Shown one piece after another: positions 1 to 8,205 of a stretch of DNA of 64,000 nucleotides. The notes below the pieces were generated by a model, which saw only the letters and a list, made by a program, of their open reading frames with translations, was not told the origin of the DNA and did no database searches. The stretch's first letter is position 1. Every line of letters starts with the position of its first letter. The translations under genes were made by a program, and so were the position numbers. Origin of the DNA: Exiguobacterium artemiae 255-15 (GTDB lineage Bacteria > Bacillota > Bacilli > Exiguobacteriales > Exiguobacteriaceae); the NCBI RefSeq assembly GCF_000019905.1, contig NC_010556.1, forward strand, positions 1,204,001 through 1,268,000, in the 5' to 3' direction.

Positions 1-1622
1 AAGCAATCAACCAAGAAAAAGAATTAATCGGTGAAGGGACGACCCATGTCTATCAGCACGTCCTTTGTAAGCTCGTCATCGATGAGACGGACGGGAAGAT
101 TCAAATCAACGAGTTATCGGCGGATCCCCATACGAGTAACCACCCGGTCACGAAATCGCTTGGGAACGGCAGTTTTTTAGGCGTGGCCATCAAAAATGCG
201 GAAAATGAAAAGATCGGGACATTATGCGCATTTGATGATAAACCGTATGATTTTGACGCAAAAGACATCGAGCTGGTTGAAAACTATGCTGACATCATCA
301 GTAAATCGATCAGTGTGGAGACATACGTCATCAAGGATGCCTTGACCGACGTCTACAATGAACGCTACATGAACCGGTTGATTTCCAGCGTGGCGAATCA
401 GTCCACGTTCCTGATGGTCTTAAATCTCGATAATTTTCATGCCATCAATGCGACATACGGTTATCGGGTCGGCAATAAAGTGTTGCAGGAAATTGCCTCC
501 CGTTTAAAATATGTATCCATCCTCGATCATGTCGTCGGACGAATGGACGGGAACGAATTCATCGTGTTGGCACCCATCGACGAAGCAGAGTTTGCGGAGC
601 ACGGCAACACGTATGCGAACTGGATCATCGAGGCGATTGAACGGCCAATCGAAGGCATCAGCCACGAACCGATTCGTGTCACCGCTTCTTCCGGCGTCAG
701 CTTATTGACCGGGGACTATATGAATCGTCAAACGCAGGTTTATGCAGCAGAAGCCTTGATGCAACAAGTCAAACTGGACGGAAAAGCCGGAACCTTGTTC
801 GTCAATCAGGCTCGGGAACTCGAACAACATCCGTTTGAACACGTTTTGGAAAAAGAACTCGGGCAGGCTCTTGCACGGGGACAATTTGAATTGTATTATC
901 AACGGATTTTCAATGCCAAACTTGGCCATACGGTGGCGGTTGAAGCCTTGTTACGGTGGAATCATCCGGTCCTTGGCTTCGTCAGTCCGGCAGACTTCAT
1001 TCCGGTCGCTGAACGGATGGGAAGCTTTGGTCAAATCGGACGATTCACGGTCTGTCAGGCCATCACCGACAGTGTCCGCTTGGAACAGGAATTGGGTCAC
1101 CCGGTCACGATTTCAATCAATCTGTCGGCGAGTCAATTCCAGTCCGACGCGATGCTTGCTGACCTGTTGGCATTTGCCAATCAGCCGCCGTTCAAGCGGG
1201 ACCGGATCGTCCTTGAAATCCGTGAGGAAGTCCTGCAGACGGGACGACGTCAAGCAATCGGTCGACTCGAATCGTTGCGTCAGGCCGGATACCGCTTGAG
1301 TGTCGATCATTTCGGCAGTCACTACGCATCGTTGAATTCGTTACTCCGCTTACCGGTACAATCGGTGAAACTGGATCCGATTTTCACCCGGCGATTGGCG
1401 CAAAATCAGCTCGAGCAGTCGATGTTACAGTCTGTCTATGCGTTGACGCAAGCACTGAACATTGCACTCGTCATTCAAGAAGTCGAGACGGTTTCTCAAT
1501 TCCGTCAGATTACATTGCTTGGGGAAAAGTTGTATGTTCAAGGACATTACCTCCATCACCCGCAACCGATTACGAACTTAATTGCCGATTTTTCAAAAAC
1601 CAGCCATACGCTCGATGTTTAA
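1..1622 (+). CDS. GAF-GGDEF-EAL protein, 5' end outside window
   Basis: The frame is open from base 3, so the gene begins before the window; the first possible start inside (GTG at 183) lies within the GAF domain. Order: GAF end (to about 320), GGDEF domain (about 330-780), EAL domain (about 830-1600). The family makes and breaks cyclic di-GMP. Both active sites look damaged. The GGDEF signature reads DGNEF. The EAL domain keeps EALLRW, INLSAS and KLD, but the metal-binding DDFG is DHFG and the EGVE-type motif is QEVE. A non-catalytic or regulatory role is therefore likely, though residual phosphodiesterase activity cannot be excluded. No membrane segment is visible in this part. Confidence 0.85.
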   Translation, partial: AINQEKELIGEGTTHVYQHVLCKLVIDETDGKIQINELSADPHTSNHPVTKSLGNGSFLGVAIKNAENEKIGTLCAFDDKPYDFDAKDIELVENYADIISKSISVETYVIKDALTDVYNERYMNRLISSVANQSTFLMVLNLDNFHAINATYGYRVGNKVLQEIASRLKYVSILDHVVGRMDGNEFIVLAPIDEAEFAEHGNTYANWIIEAIERPIEGISHEPIRVTASSGVSLLTGDYMNRQTQVYAAEALMQQVKLDGKAGTLFVNQARELEQHPFEHVLEKELGQALARGQFELYYQRIFNAKLGHTVAVEALLRWNHPVLGFVSPADFIPVAERMGSFGQIGRFTVCQAITDSVRLEQELGHPVTISINLSASQFQSDAMLADLLAFANQPPFKRDRIVLEIREEVLQTGRRQAIGRLESLRQAGYRLSVDHFGSHYASLNSLLRLPVQSVKLDPIFTRRLAQNQLEQSMLQSVYALTQALNIALVIQEVETVSQFRQITLLGEKLYVQGHYLHHPQPITNLIADFSKTSHTLDV

Positions 1623-1674
1623 GCTGTGTAAGGAAGGGAATACTCTTAACATCACAGATCGAGGGGGACTTTTT

Positions 1675-1959
1675 ATGGCACAGCAACACGACAAAGAAAC
1701 AGATCCAATTACTTCGGGTAATCGGATGACGAACGATGAAATCGCAGGACGCGACGAATCCAATACTGAAAAACCAAAAGCAAAACAAGATACAGACAAA
1801 AATGACGACTCGAAAGAGGAGTCGACGGATACACAAGAACAATCAGAGGACGTCTCGGATGAAAATCCGTCAACGGATGAAGAAGCACCGGATTTATCCC
1901 ATGCATCCGATGACGCATCAGATGTAACACCATCCGACGACGATAATCAAGAGCGTTAA
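1675..1959 (+). CDS. small acidic, disordered protein
   Basis: 94 residues starting at the ATG that follows GAGGGGG at about 1661. Almost entirely Asp, Glu, Ser, Thr, Gln and Lys, with runs such as DDSKEE and PSDDD and almost no hydrophobic residues, so it is predicted to be intrinsically disordered and cytoplasmic. No cysteine, no signal peptide. It lies 52 bp after the GGDEF-EAL gene and ends at a good terminator. Such proteins are common in salt- or cold-tolerant Bacillota, but no function can be assigned from sequence. Confidence 0.7.
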   Translation: MAQQHDKETDPITSGNRMTNDEIAGRDESNTEKPKAKQDTDKNDDSKEESTDTQEQSEDVSDENPSTDEEAPDLSHASDDASDVTPSDDDNQER

Positions 1960-1962
1960 TCC

Positions 1963-1998
1963 AAAAAAACCTTCCGCTTCTGCAGGAAGGTTTTTTTG
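1963..1998 (+). terminator. intrinsic terminator
   Basis: Stem CCTTCC/GGAAGG with a nine-base loop, flanked by A and T runs, directly after the acidic protein; it could work in both directions for the convergent gene at 2006. Confidence 0.75.
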
Positions 1999-2005
1999 TG
2001 AATTC

Positions 2006-2980
2006 TTAATCACCGCCACCCCCGCCGCCGTCACCCCCGTCAAATCCGCCGTCCGTCATACCACCATCCGTCGCATGGGATGTATCGGTCAGATCGACCG
2101 GAAACAGATAAACCGGCAACAGGTTGGACGTATCGTCGAGCGTAGAAGGGGAGAACGGTGCAAACAGCTGGTGCAACGTCGGATGATCGGCCAAGTACAG
2201 CCGGACAGCCGTCAGAAACACCAGGTCCTTCCGGTACTTGAAGTGAGGCGTATTCCGGAACTGGTCCGCCAACCCCTCTAACGCCGTTTGGTGCATCCTC
2301 GGGTCACCGAGTAAGGCGAGTAAACCATGAAACGACAAAGGAATGCCGTGTTTCCGGTACAGGTTTCGCGACTGAACGACCTGTGCGATATACGTCGCCT
2401 GATCGTCCTCCGGCAACAACGCGAGCAGCAGGGCGGTGACGTACGTTTGCTGCGAACGGCCAAATCGTTTTTTCAGAATGTCATACGTCGCCTCGATCCG
2501 TGCGTGAATCGTCGCTATCTCTCCGCGACGCAAGGCGTTCAGGAACAAGAACGACACGAGGAGCGGGGAGACGATGAAGCGATGAGACTTTTTGGCAAGC
2601 CGATACAGCTCGACCGTCCGTTGCAACTGCGGATCCGTCGCTTCCAATCGGCTGATTAACAAGGCGGTGGAATAGGCGTTCAGCGGGTGGACGAGACGGT
2701 GTGTTGAAAAAAAGCTGTGGATGGAGATCATTTGCGTAATCCGTTCGACGGGAGAAGCATCATAGGCATGGATCTTTGAAGCGAGCAACAGGGCCTGCGT
2801 CTGATGGGAACGGAGATGTTCCTCGAGATAGGCCGCCGTGTGTTCAAGATCAGAGAATGCCGGTGACTGCTTTCCGACAGTCGCATCAAACGCCAGTTCA
2901 ATCAAAATGCCATCCTGATAGTTCACGAAATACTGTCCGGTTTCTTCCAGTTGCACCAAAAAACGTTGCCCGATCTCCAT
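2006..2980 (-). CDS. DUF4003-like hypothetical protein
   Basis: 324 residues from the ATG at 2980, preferred over the one seven codons upstream because GAGGTGG sits six bases before it. The body is helical, soluble and Leu/Ala-rich with no signal peptide or membrane segment. The C-terminus ends in a low-complexity Gly/Asp tail (GGDGGGGGGD) that is unusual for a cytoplasmic protein. The overall pattern (helical, about 320 residues, HSFFSTHRL near residue 90) resembles the DUF4003 family of Bacilli, which has no established function. Family placement is from memory and tentative. Confidence 0.65.
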   Translation of the reverse strand: MEIGQRFLVQLEETGQYFVNYQDGILIELAFDATVGKQSPAFSDLEHTAAYLEEHLRSHQTQALLLASKIHAYDASPVERITQMISIHSFFSTHRLVHPLNAYSTALLISRLEATDPQLQRTVELYRLAKKSHRFIVSPLLVSFLFLNALRRGEIATIHARIEATYDILKKRFGRSQQTYVTALLLALLPEDDQATYIAQVVQSRNLYRKHGIPLSFHGLLALLGDPRMHQTALEGLADQFRNTPHFKYRKDLVFLTAVRLYLADHPTLHQLFAPFSPSTLDDTSNLLPVYLFPVDLTDTSHATDGGMTDGGFDGGDGGGGGGD

Positions 2981-3034
2981 CTGATCCACCTCGCTCTTCA
3001 TTTTCCCTATTTTACCATGAGATGACTCAGAAAG

Positions 3035-3556
3035 TTAATCTTCTAATTGATCAATTAACCGTTCGGCTGCCCGGCGATACAAGTTACTCATATGGGCAAG
3101 TGATAAAATCAGTTGCAACTGTTCGAGATGATCCGATTCGTCCGGGAGTTGCTGTTGTGCTTCAAAACGCGTCTGATTATCTGCCGTCGTGTCGAGGTAA
3201 GTCTGATAAAATGCTTCAAGATCGATTGACTGGCTGGTGACGCCTGTATTCAAATCCGTCAGAATCGTTTTGATGTCGTTGATTGAAAAAGTTCCTTTAA
3301 GCTGATAGATCAGACTGATTAAGATGAGATGGTCTTTCGTGTATTTCTTATTCGTCACCGGGAAAAAAAGTTTCTTTTTGGCATAATTGTTGATCATCGT
3401 CTTCGTCAGAATCGTTTCGCCTTTTGCGCGGGTCGTCTCCTCGAATGTCCGTTCAAACAGTTGGATGACTTGATCCATGTAGAGATCGATGTTCGGAATA
3501 TCCGTAAGTTCCAATTGTCGATCGAGTATTGGTTTCGGTTGATCTGCTTGTGTCAT
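3035..3556 (-). CDS. DUF1836 family DNA-binding regulator
   Basis: 173 residues; the start is fixed by TTGGAGG eight bases before the ATG at 3556. The central part (LTKTMINNYAKKKLFFPVTN then YTKDHLILIS) is the MerR-like helix-turn-helix arrangement of DUF1836. B. subtilis YkrK, a DUF1836 protein, represses the neighbouring htpX gene, so the family is known to act on adjacent promoters. Here the divergent neighbour is a hemolysin III gene, and a 21-bp palindrome lies in the shared 115-bp gap. Regulation of that gene and of itself is inferred. Confidence 0.8.
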   Translation of the reverse strand: MTQADQPKPILDRQLELTDIPNIDLYMDQVIQLFERTFEETTRAKGETILTKTMINNYAKKKLFFPVTNKKYTKDHLILISLIYQLKGTFSINDIKTILTDLNTGVTSQSIDLEAFYQTYLDTTADNQTRFEAQQQLPDESDHLEQLQLILSLAHMSNLYRRAAERLIDQLED

Positions 3557-3633
3557 AAAAAAAACCTCCAAAAAAAATAGTCCGGAATGACTTCCTATTT
3601 CTCTAGTGTATGATAGAATGTTCATATAACGCC

Positions 3634-3654
3634 ATGTAGTATTAAAAACTACAT
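3634..3654. promoter_or_regulatory. palindromic candidate operator
   Basis: ATGTAGT, seven bases, ACTACAT: a perfect 7-7-7 inverted repeat between the divergent DUF1836 and hemolysin III genes, about 10 bp before the hemolysin ribosome-binding site. Placement fits repression by the DUF1836 protein. Confidence 0.55.
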
Positions 3655-3671
3655 AACAACGGAGGGAAATT

Positions 3672-4319
3672 ATGAGAACGTACATGAGAGAACCAATCAA
3701 CGGCTTGACCCATCTGGGAGGAGCAGTCTTCGCCTTCATCGGATTGCTAGCACTGGTCATTAAGGCATCACTGGAACGAGGCGCCGGCTTGCCGATCGTC
3801 GCTGCCATCATCTTTGGTGTCAGTATGATGGCACTCTATTCCGTCTCGGCAACCTATCATATGGTGCTGGCGAGTGACCGGGCGATTGCGACCTGGAGAC
3901 GACTGGATCACTCGATGATCTATTTGTTGATCGCCGGATCCTATGCGCCGTTTTGTCTGATCAGTCTGAACGGACCGACGGGGTGGGTCATGTTCAGTAT
4001 CGTCATGCTGATTGCCGTCTTCGGGATCACTTTTAAACTGGTCTGGTTCAACAGCCCGCGCTGGTTGTCGACGACACTTTACATTGGGATGGGCTGGATC
4101 ATGGTCTTTGCGATCACACCGCTCGCAGCCGTCTTGTCACCGATGGGAATCGCGCTGCTGTTCCTCGGGGGTATTTTCTATACGATTGGTGGAGTCATCT
4201 ACGGTTTGAAACCAAACGTTCTGTCGTTTAAGCATCTTGGTTTCCATGAGATTTTCCACGTGTTCGTGTTACTTGGAAGTCTTGCTCATTTCCTCTGCGT
4301 CTATTTCTTCGTCATTTAA
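3672..4319 (+). CDS. hemolysin III family membrane protein
   Basis: 215 residues with about seven transmembrane helices, the length and topology of the HlyIII/PAQR family. Family motifs are visible: EPINGLTHLGGAVF at the N-terminus, SATYHM near residue 57, RRLDHSMIYLLIAGSYAPF near residue 75, and HEIFHVFVLLGSLAHF near the C-terminus, whose histidines form the putative metal site of the superfamily. The ATG follows GGAGGG by seven bases. B. subtilis YplQ is the nearest known relative. The name comes from a cytolytic B. cereus protein; the role here is more likely membrane homeostasis. Confidence 0.92.
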   Translation: MRTYMREPINGLTHLGGAVFAFIGLLALVIKASLERGAGLPIVAAIIFGVSMMALYSVSATYHMVLASDRAIATWRRLDHSMIYLLIAGSYAPFCLISLNGPTGWVMFSIVMLIAVFGITFKLVWFNSPRWLSTTLYIGMGWIMVFAITPLAAVLSPMGIALLFLGGIFYTIGGVIYGLKPNVLSFKHLGFHEIFHVFVLLGSLAHFLCVYFFVI

Positions 4320-4328
4320 TGGTTCCGA

Positions 4329-4362
4329 CATCCTTTCCATCAAGCGAAAGGATGTTTTTTTT
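4329..4362 (+). terminator. intrinsic terminator
   Basis: CATCCTTTCC / GGAAAGGATG-type stem followed by eight T residues, just after the hemolysin III gene. Confidence 0.8.
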
Positions 4363-4447
4363 GTGGAAATAACTAGAAAAACAGGACTTGTCTTAAACGG
4401 AAACGAATGGAGGGAGGGACAGAAAAGGTTGAAAAGGAGGAATGGCT

Positions 4448-5110
4448 ATGTCGACCATGACATCGCGTTGGCAGCTGAACGCCTGCTATACAACGGAAGA
4501 AATCAAACAAAAGTTAGAATCGTTACAGCAGGAACTTGACCGGTTCCAAACCGTTCAAGCACCGATCCGGCCGCAATTAGTGACACTTGAGCAGCTCAAG
4601 TGTCAGGTCGAAGAACTCAGTGATTTTGTCTATTGCCTGTATGCAGAAGACGTGTCGCGTCAAGAGGTCCTTGATCTGCTCGAGCAGACGGATACGTTGC
4701 AAGCAAGTCTTCAGACGGGTGAAACTTTCTTCGAGGAACGACTGCGGACGTTGTCAAACGACGAGTGGACAACGTTACAGCACGAAGAGGCATCCTATTA
4801 CCTGACGGAACGCCGTGCCATCATGGAACGGCGTCTGCCGGCAGAGCAGGAACAGCTGATTCAGACATTGGCAATCGACGGATTTTCTGCCTGGGAACAG
4901 CTGTATGAACAACGTTTGACCGGATTACGACTTCCCTTGAATGGAGCAACGGTCACGATCGTACAAGCCTGGCATCAGGCGGTCCACGGTACGACACGGA
5001 TTGACCGACAAACGGCAGCTGCCGCTATTGCAAAAACCTGCGCCGCTGCACAGGACGACTTTGCGATGATTCTCAACCGGATTGCCGGATTTCGATTACA
5101 GAATTTTTGA
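4448..5110 (+). pseudogene. pepF: oligoendopeptidase F, N-terminal fragment
   Basis: About 220 codons of the N-terminal helical domain of an M3-family oligoendopeptidase F (opening SRWQLNACYTTEEIKQKL, ending LNRIAGFRLQNF). The ATG at 4448 follows AAAAGGAGG by seven bases. The frame stops where an IS200/IS605 element begins. A second piece of the same gene, the C-terminus, follows the element. The catalytic HExxH region is absent between them: about 290 codons are missing relative to a family length near 600. The fragment cannot be an active peptidase. Confidence 0.8.
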
Positions 5111-5119
5111 GCGGGAAAG

Positions 5120-5139
5120 CCCACTCCTTTAGGGGTGGG
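5120..5139 (+). repeat. left-end hairpin of IS605-type element
   Basis: CCCACTCC, TTTA, GGGGTGGG forms an eight-pair stem about 10 bases inside the left end, the place where TnpA recognises the subterminal structure in this family. Confidence 0.6.
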
Positions 5140-5249
5140 ATGAAAGCTCGGTCGGATACGGAGTGCCCACAAAGAAGCCGAAGGTTCTGGCACTTCATGT
5201 ATCCTATTTTTTTGTTGCAGTAAGTTGTTTGAAAGGATACATTATCAGT

Positions 5250-5651
5250 ATGAAAAACAACTATCGAAGAACCCAGACCACCGTTTCTCTGATCCATTAT
5301 CATTTCGTTTTTTGCCCTCGATATAGAAGGAAAATATTCCTTCGAAACGATGTAGAAGGGTACTTCAAAGAATTGGTGCAGGAGATCTGTGAAAGCTTAG
5401 AAATCCATACCATCGCCTTAGCATGTGATCAAGATCATACACATCTGTTCCTCAATGCCCCTCCAACACTCAGTCCTGCTGATATCATGGCAAAAATCAA
5501 AGGCGTGACATCTAAAAAATTAAGAGCGGAATTTCCTCATCTTCAACACTTGCCAAGTCTCTGGACGCGTTCCTACTTCGTTTCGACCGCCGGAAATGTG
5601 TCGAGCGAAACAATCAAGCGTTATGTCGAGCAACAAAAAACAAGGGGGTGA
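5250..5651 (+). CDS. tnpA: IS200/IS605 TnpA, Y1 HUH transposase
   Basis: 133 residues, the usual size. It cuts and rejoins single-stranded element ends. The HUH metal site is HTH in DQDHTHLFL (about residue 68) and the nucleophilic tyrosine is in KRYVEQQ near the C-terminus. RYRRKIF near residue 25 and WTRSYFVSTAGN near residue 105 are also typical. The ATG at 5250 was chosen because HUH homology begins there, although an in-frame upstream extension exists. tnpB starts five bases after the stop. Confidence 0.93.
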   Translation: MKNNYRRTQTTVSLIHYHFVFCPRYRRKIFLRNDVEGYFKELVQEICESLEIHTIALACDQDHTHLFLNAPPTLSPADIMAKIKGVTSKKLRAEFPHLQHLPSLWTRSYFVSTAGNVSSETIKRYVEQQKTRG

Positions 5652-5655
5652 CACC

Positions 5656-6732
5656 TTGAATCAGACATTAACGGTGAACATCAAACTTCGTCCTACCAAA
5701 GTACAACAATCTATTTTGAAGCGTATGATGGGAACTTATATCCACACGGCCAACCAACTGGTCTCAGATATGGTAGAGGCAGAAACGATGCTTAAGCTGA
5801 CGAGCAAGAATGTCCAGTCTCATTTGCCTAGCGCCGTCAAGAACCAAGTCATCAAAGACGCCCAAAGCCTCTTCAAGAAAGTCAAGAAATCCAAATTCAA
5901 AATCATCCCTATCCTCAAGAAACCCTACTGCACATGGAACAACCAGAACTATTCGTTCGATTTCGAGTCGATTTCTCTCCCGATCATGATGGACGGGAAG
6001 GCAAAGAAGATGGCAATCAAAGCCGAAATGGTCGATACACACAATCGCAATTTCTCACTCCTGAACAATAAGTTGGGGACGCTACGCATCACGAAGAAGT
6101 CGAACAAATGGATTGCCCAGATCGCTGTCACGATTCTCACGACCGAGAAGACCGGCTCCAAGGTTCTCGGTGTGGATCTGGGTTTGAAAGTCCCGGCAGT
6201 CGCATCGACTGATGACGACAAGGCGAGGTTCTTCGGGAACGGACGTGAGAACAAATACATGAAACGCAAGTTTCGTGCGCGACGGAAAGAGCTCGGTCAA
6301 AAGAAGAAGCTGAACGCAATCAAGAAACTAAACAATCAAGAGCAACGTTGGATGAGAGACAAAGATCACAAGGTAAGTCGTGCGATCGTTTCATTTGCGA
6401 AAGAGAATCACGTTTCTGTCATTCGCCTAGAAAGACTGGCGAACATCCGGCAGACGGCAAGAACAAGCCGTAAAAACAATAAGAATCTGCATACATGGTC
6501 GTTCTATCGCCTAGCAACATTCATCGCATACAAAGCAAGTTTGGAAGGAATCAAGGTTGAGTATGTCAATCCGGCGTACACGTCTCAGACATGTCCTTCT
6601 TGCGGTAAAAGAAACAAAGCGAAAGATCGAACCTATTTTTGTCCATGTGGATTCAAAAAACACAGAGATTTAGTCGGTGCGATGAATATTAGATATGCAC
6701 CTGTGGTTGATGGTAACAGTCAATCAGCCTGA
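5656..6732 (+). CDS. tnpB: TnpB, RNA-guided nuclease of IS605 family
   Basis: 358 residues from a TTG at 5656, set by AAGGGGGTG at 5642. TnpB proteins are RNA-guided DNA nucleases that use the element's right-end RNA and promote element retention. RuvC motifs look complete: D in GVDLGLKVPA (about residue 176), E in IRLERLAN, and the last D in KKHRDLVGAMN. The zinc ribbon CPSC / CPCG precedes that last D. The N-terminal helix-turn-helix and wedge region is present. With all three acidic residues kept, activity is plausible. Confidence 0.93.
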   Translation: MNQTLTVNIKLRPTKVQQSILKRMMGTYIHTANQLVSDMVEAETMLKLTSKNVQSHLPSAVKNQVIKDAQSLFKKVKKSKFKIIPILKKPYCTWNNQNYSFDFESISLPIMMDGKAKKMAIKAEMVDTHNRNFSLLNNKLGTLRITKKSNKWIAQIAVTILTTEKTGSKVLGVDLGLKVPAVASTDDDKARFFGNGRENKYMKRKFRARRKELGQKKKLNAIKKLNNQEQRWMRDKDHKVSRAIVSFAKENHVSVIRLERLANIRQTARTSRKNNKNLHTWSFYRLATFIAYKASLEGIKVEYVNPAYTSQTCPSCGKRNKAKDRTYFCPCGFKKHRDLVGAMNIRYAPVVDGNSQSA

Positions 6733-6880
6733 GAACCTTTAGGGTCTGTCTCAGGAGGGGTGATGGCACACCCTCATCTGAAGGCTTGAGCAAAACAGAA
6801 ATGGACTGCGCTCGCACAAGCACTTCAGAATCCCACTCATCCCAAAGGGTGAGCTTGCGGCTTTAGCCGTGGGAGTGTCA
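6700..6880 (+). ncRNA. putative omega RNA (reRNA) of TnpB
   Basis: TnpB guide RNAs are known to come from the 3' end of tnpB plus the right end of the element, with the guide read from the flank. This stretch has no ORF and contains right-end hairpins, including CGGCT-TT-AGCCG at 6858-6869. The predicted guide would be about 16-20 bases from 6881, which are pepF codons. The 5' boundary is a guess. Confidence 0.45.
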
Positions 6881-6881
6881 A

Positions 6882-7130
6882 AACATTCCCTATACGATCG
6901 GCTACTTGTTGAGCAATCAGTTGTACTCGACGGTCAAACAATCCAAAGCGGCGTTCAGTGATCAATTTGAACCGCTGTTACGGGCATCGGGACGGGCTTC
7001 GATCGAAGAGCTGGTGGAACAGTACCTGAACGGAGAACCGGATGCGGTCGCTTTTTGGCAAGACGCACTCGAACCGCTCCGTTCAGCAATCGAGCTCTAT
7101 CTGCAAGAGACGGCAGGACTCGTCGATTGA
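6882..7130 (+). pseudogene. pepF: oligoendopeptidase F, C-terminal fragment
   Basis: From AAC at 6882 the frame reads NIPYTIGYLLSNQLY, matching the conserved NFPYTFGYLFS region near the C-terminus of PepF, and continues to a natural stop with the family's ending (AFWQDALEPL...). No start codon with a ribosome-binding site precedes it, so it is probably untranslated. Together with 4448-5110 it shows that one pepF gene was split and lost its middle. Confidence 0.78.
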
Positions 7131-7176
7131 AGTCCGCGTCAACCGGGAATAGATAACTAACGAAGGAGGGGTACTG

Positions 7177-7875
7177 ATGTATGAGCAAGAGAAGAAGATG
7201 CTGGCGGAAGCGGCAATCAAGCAGGTCAAGAACGGTATGATCCTTGGTCTCGGGACCGGTTCGACGACCCGGAGTTTCATCGATGCCTTGGGTGAATGGG
7301 TCAAAGCGGGCGGCGAGGTGCAAGGGGTCGCAACATCCAACGAGACGGTTGAACAAGCGAAACGATTGAACATTCCCCTCCTGTCACTCGAAGAAGCAAC
7401 CCATATCGATCTCGTCATCGACGGCATCGATCAGATCGATCCACGGTTCCGAGTGCTCAAGGGCGGGGGCGGCGCGTTATTCCGGGAAAAAGTCGTCGCG
7501 CTGATGAGCCGGGAAATCCTCTACTTAGCGGACGCCTCGAAATTCGTGCACCACTTGACCGGACCGTTACCGGTCGAAATCGATGCGTTTGCGAGACCGT
7601 ATGTCGAGCGTTATCTGCGGGACAAGCAGCTGGACGTGACATTGCGGGAACACGATGGTCAACCGTTCGTGACGGATGGCGGACATTTGATTCTGGATGT
7701 GGATCTCGAGCGGGTTCAGGATGTCCGTCATTTTGCCCAGGAACTAAAAAGTTTGACGGGGGTGCTCGAAACCGGTTATTTCGAACGGCAACCGGATCAC
7801 GTTCTGACCGTCGAACAGGGAAAAGTCCGACAGTTGGCCCACCCGAACCTCCGGGACGGGGGAGGACTTGTCTAA
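7177..7875 (+). CDS. rpiA: ribose-5-phosphate isomerase A
   Basis: 232 residues. Interconverts ribose-5-phosphate and ribulose-5-phosphate in the non-oxidative pentose phosphate pathway, cytoplasmic. Family motifs: GLGTGST near residue 24, DGIDQID near residue 88 (canonical DGADEID; both Asp kept, the following Glu replaced by Gln), and [11 protein letters not shown] near residue 100 with the catalytic Glu and Lys. ATG is preceded by GAAGGAGGGG. The D-G-A to D-G-I change is typical of a divergent RpiA branch rather than of loss of function. Confidence 0.95.
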
Positions 7876-7905
7876 GCTGTGTCTTGATAGAAAGAAGGGG
7901 AACCG

Positions 7906-8163
7906 ATGCGATTACGAAAACGGTATGTGTTTGGAGCAAGCGTTTTGGCGGGTGCCGGTCTACTTTTGCTGAAGAACAAGGACAAGAGGGAAGCGGATCC
8001 GTTAAAAGAGTATTTAACGCATCTCGATCAGGATTTGAGTCCGGATGCCGATAAGGATCCGGATGAAGTCGGTTTGACGAAACTCGATTCGATTTACCGG
8101 GCGGAGTGGCAGGCAAACGGCTATCCCCGCTCCAAAAAAGAACTCGAAGACTTGGAAAAATGA
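7906..8163 (+). CDS. small N-terminally anchored hypothetical protein
   Basis: 85 residues. A short basic N-terminus and one hydrophobic helix (about residues 8-22) are followed by a charged tail with SKKELEDLEK at the end, so it is probably a membrane-anchored protein with the tail in the cytoplasm. Start ATG follows AAGAAGGGG. It is 30 bp after rpiA, so co-transcription is likely, and it ends at a strong terminator. I do not recognise the family. Confidence 0.65.
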   Translation: MRLRKRYVFGASVLAGAGLLLLKNKDKREADPLKEYLTHLDQDLSPDADKDPDEVGLTKLDSIYRAEWQANGYPRSKKELEDLEK

Positions 8164-8164
8164 A

Positions 8165-8205
8165 AAATGCCAGCACTCCGACGTCCGGGATGCTGGCATT
8201 TTTTA
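8165..8205. terminator. bidirectional terminator
   Basis: AAATGCCAGCA / TGCTGGCATTT stem with A and T runs on each side; serves the small gene ending at 8163 and the convergent DUF350 gene whose stop codon lies inside it. Confidence 0.85.

Larger units (their letters stand above)
5111..6880 (+). mobile_element. IS200/IS605-family element with tnpA and tnpB
   Basis: Carries a Y1 transposase and a TnpB gene in the same direction and is bounded by subterminal hairpins rather than inverted repeats, with no target duplication, as expected for single-strand transposition. The left end is placed at the break in pepF homology after 5110, the right end at about 6880 after a GCCGTGGGAGTGTCA-type end; pepF codons resume at 6882. 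The element looks intact. Since this mechanism does not delete target DNA, the missing middle of pepF needs a separate event. Confidence 0.85.
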
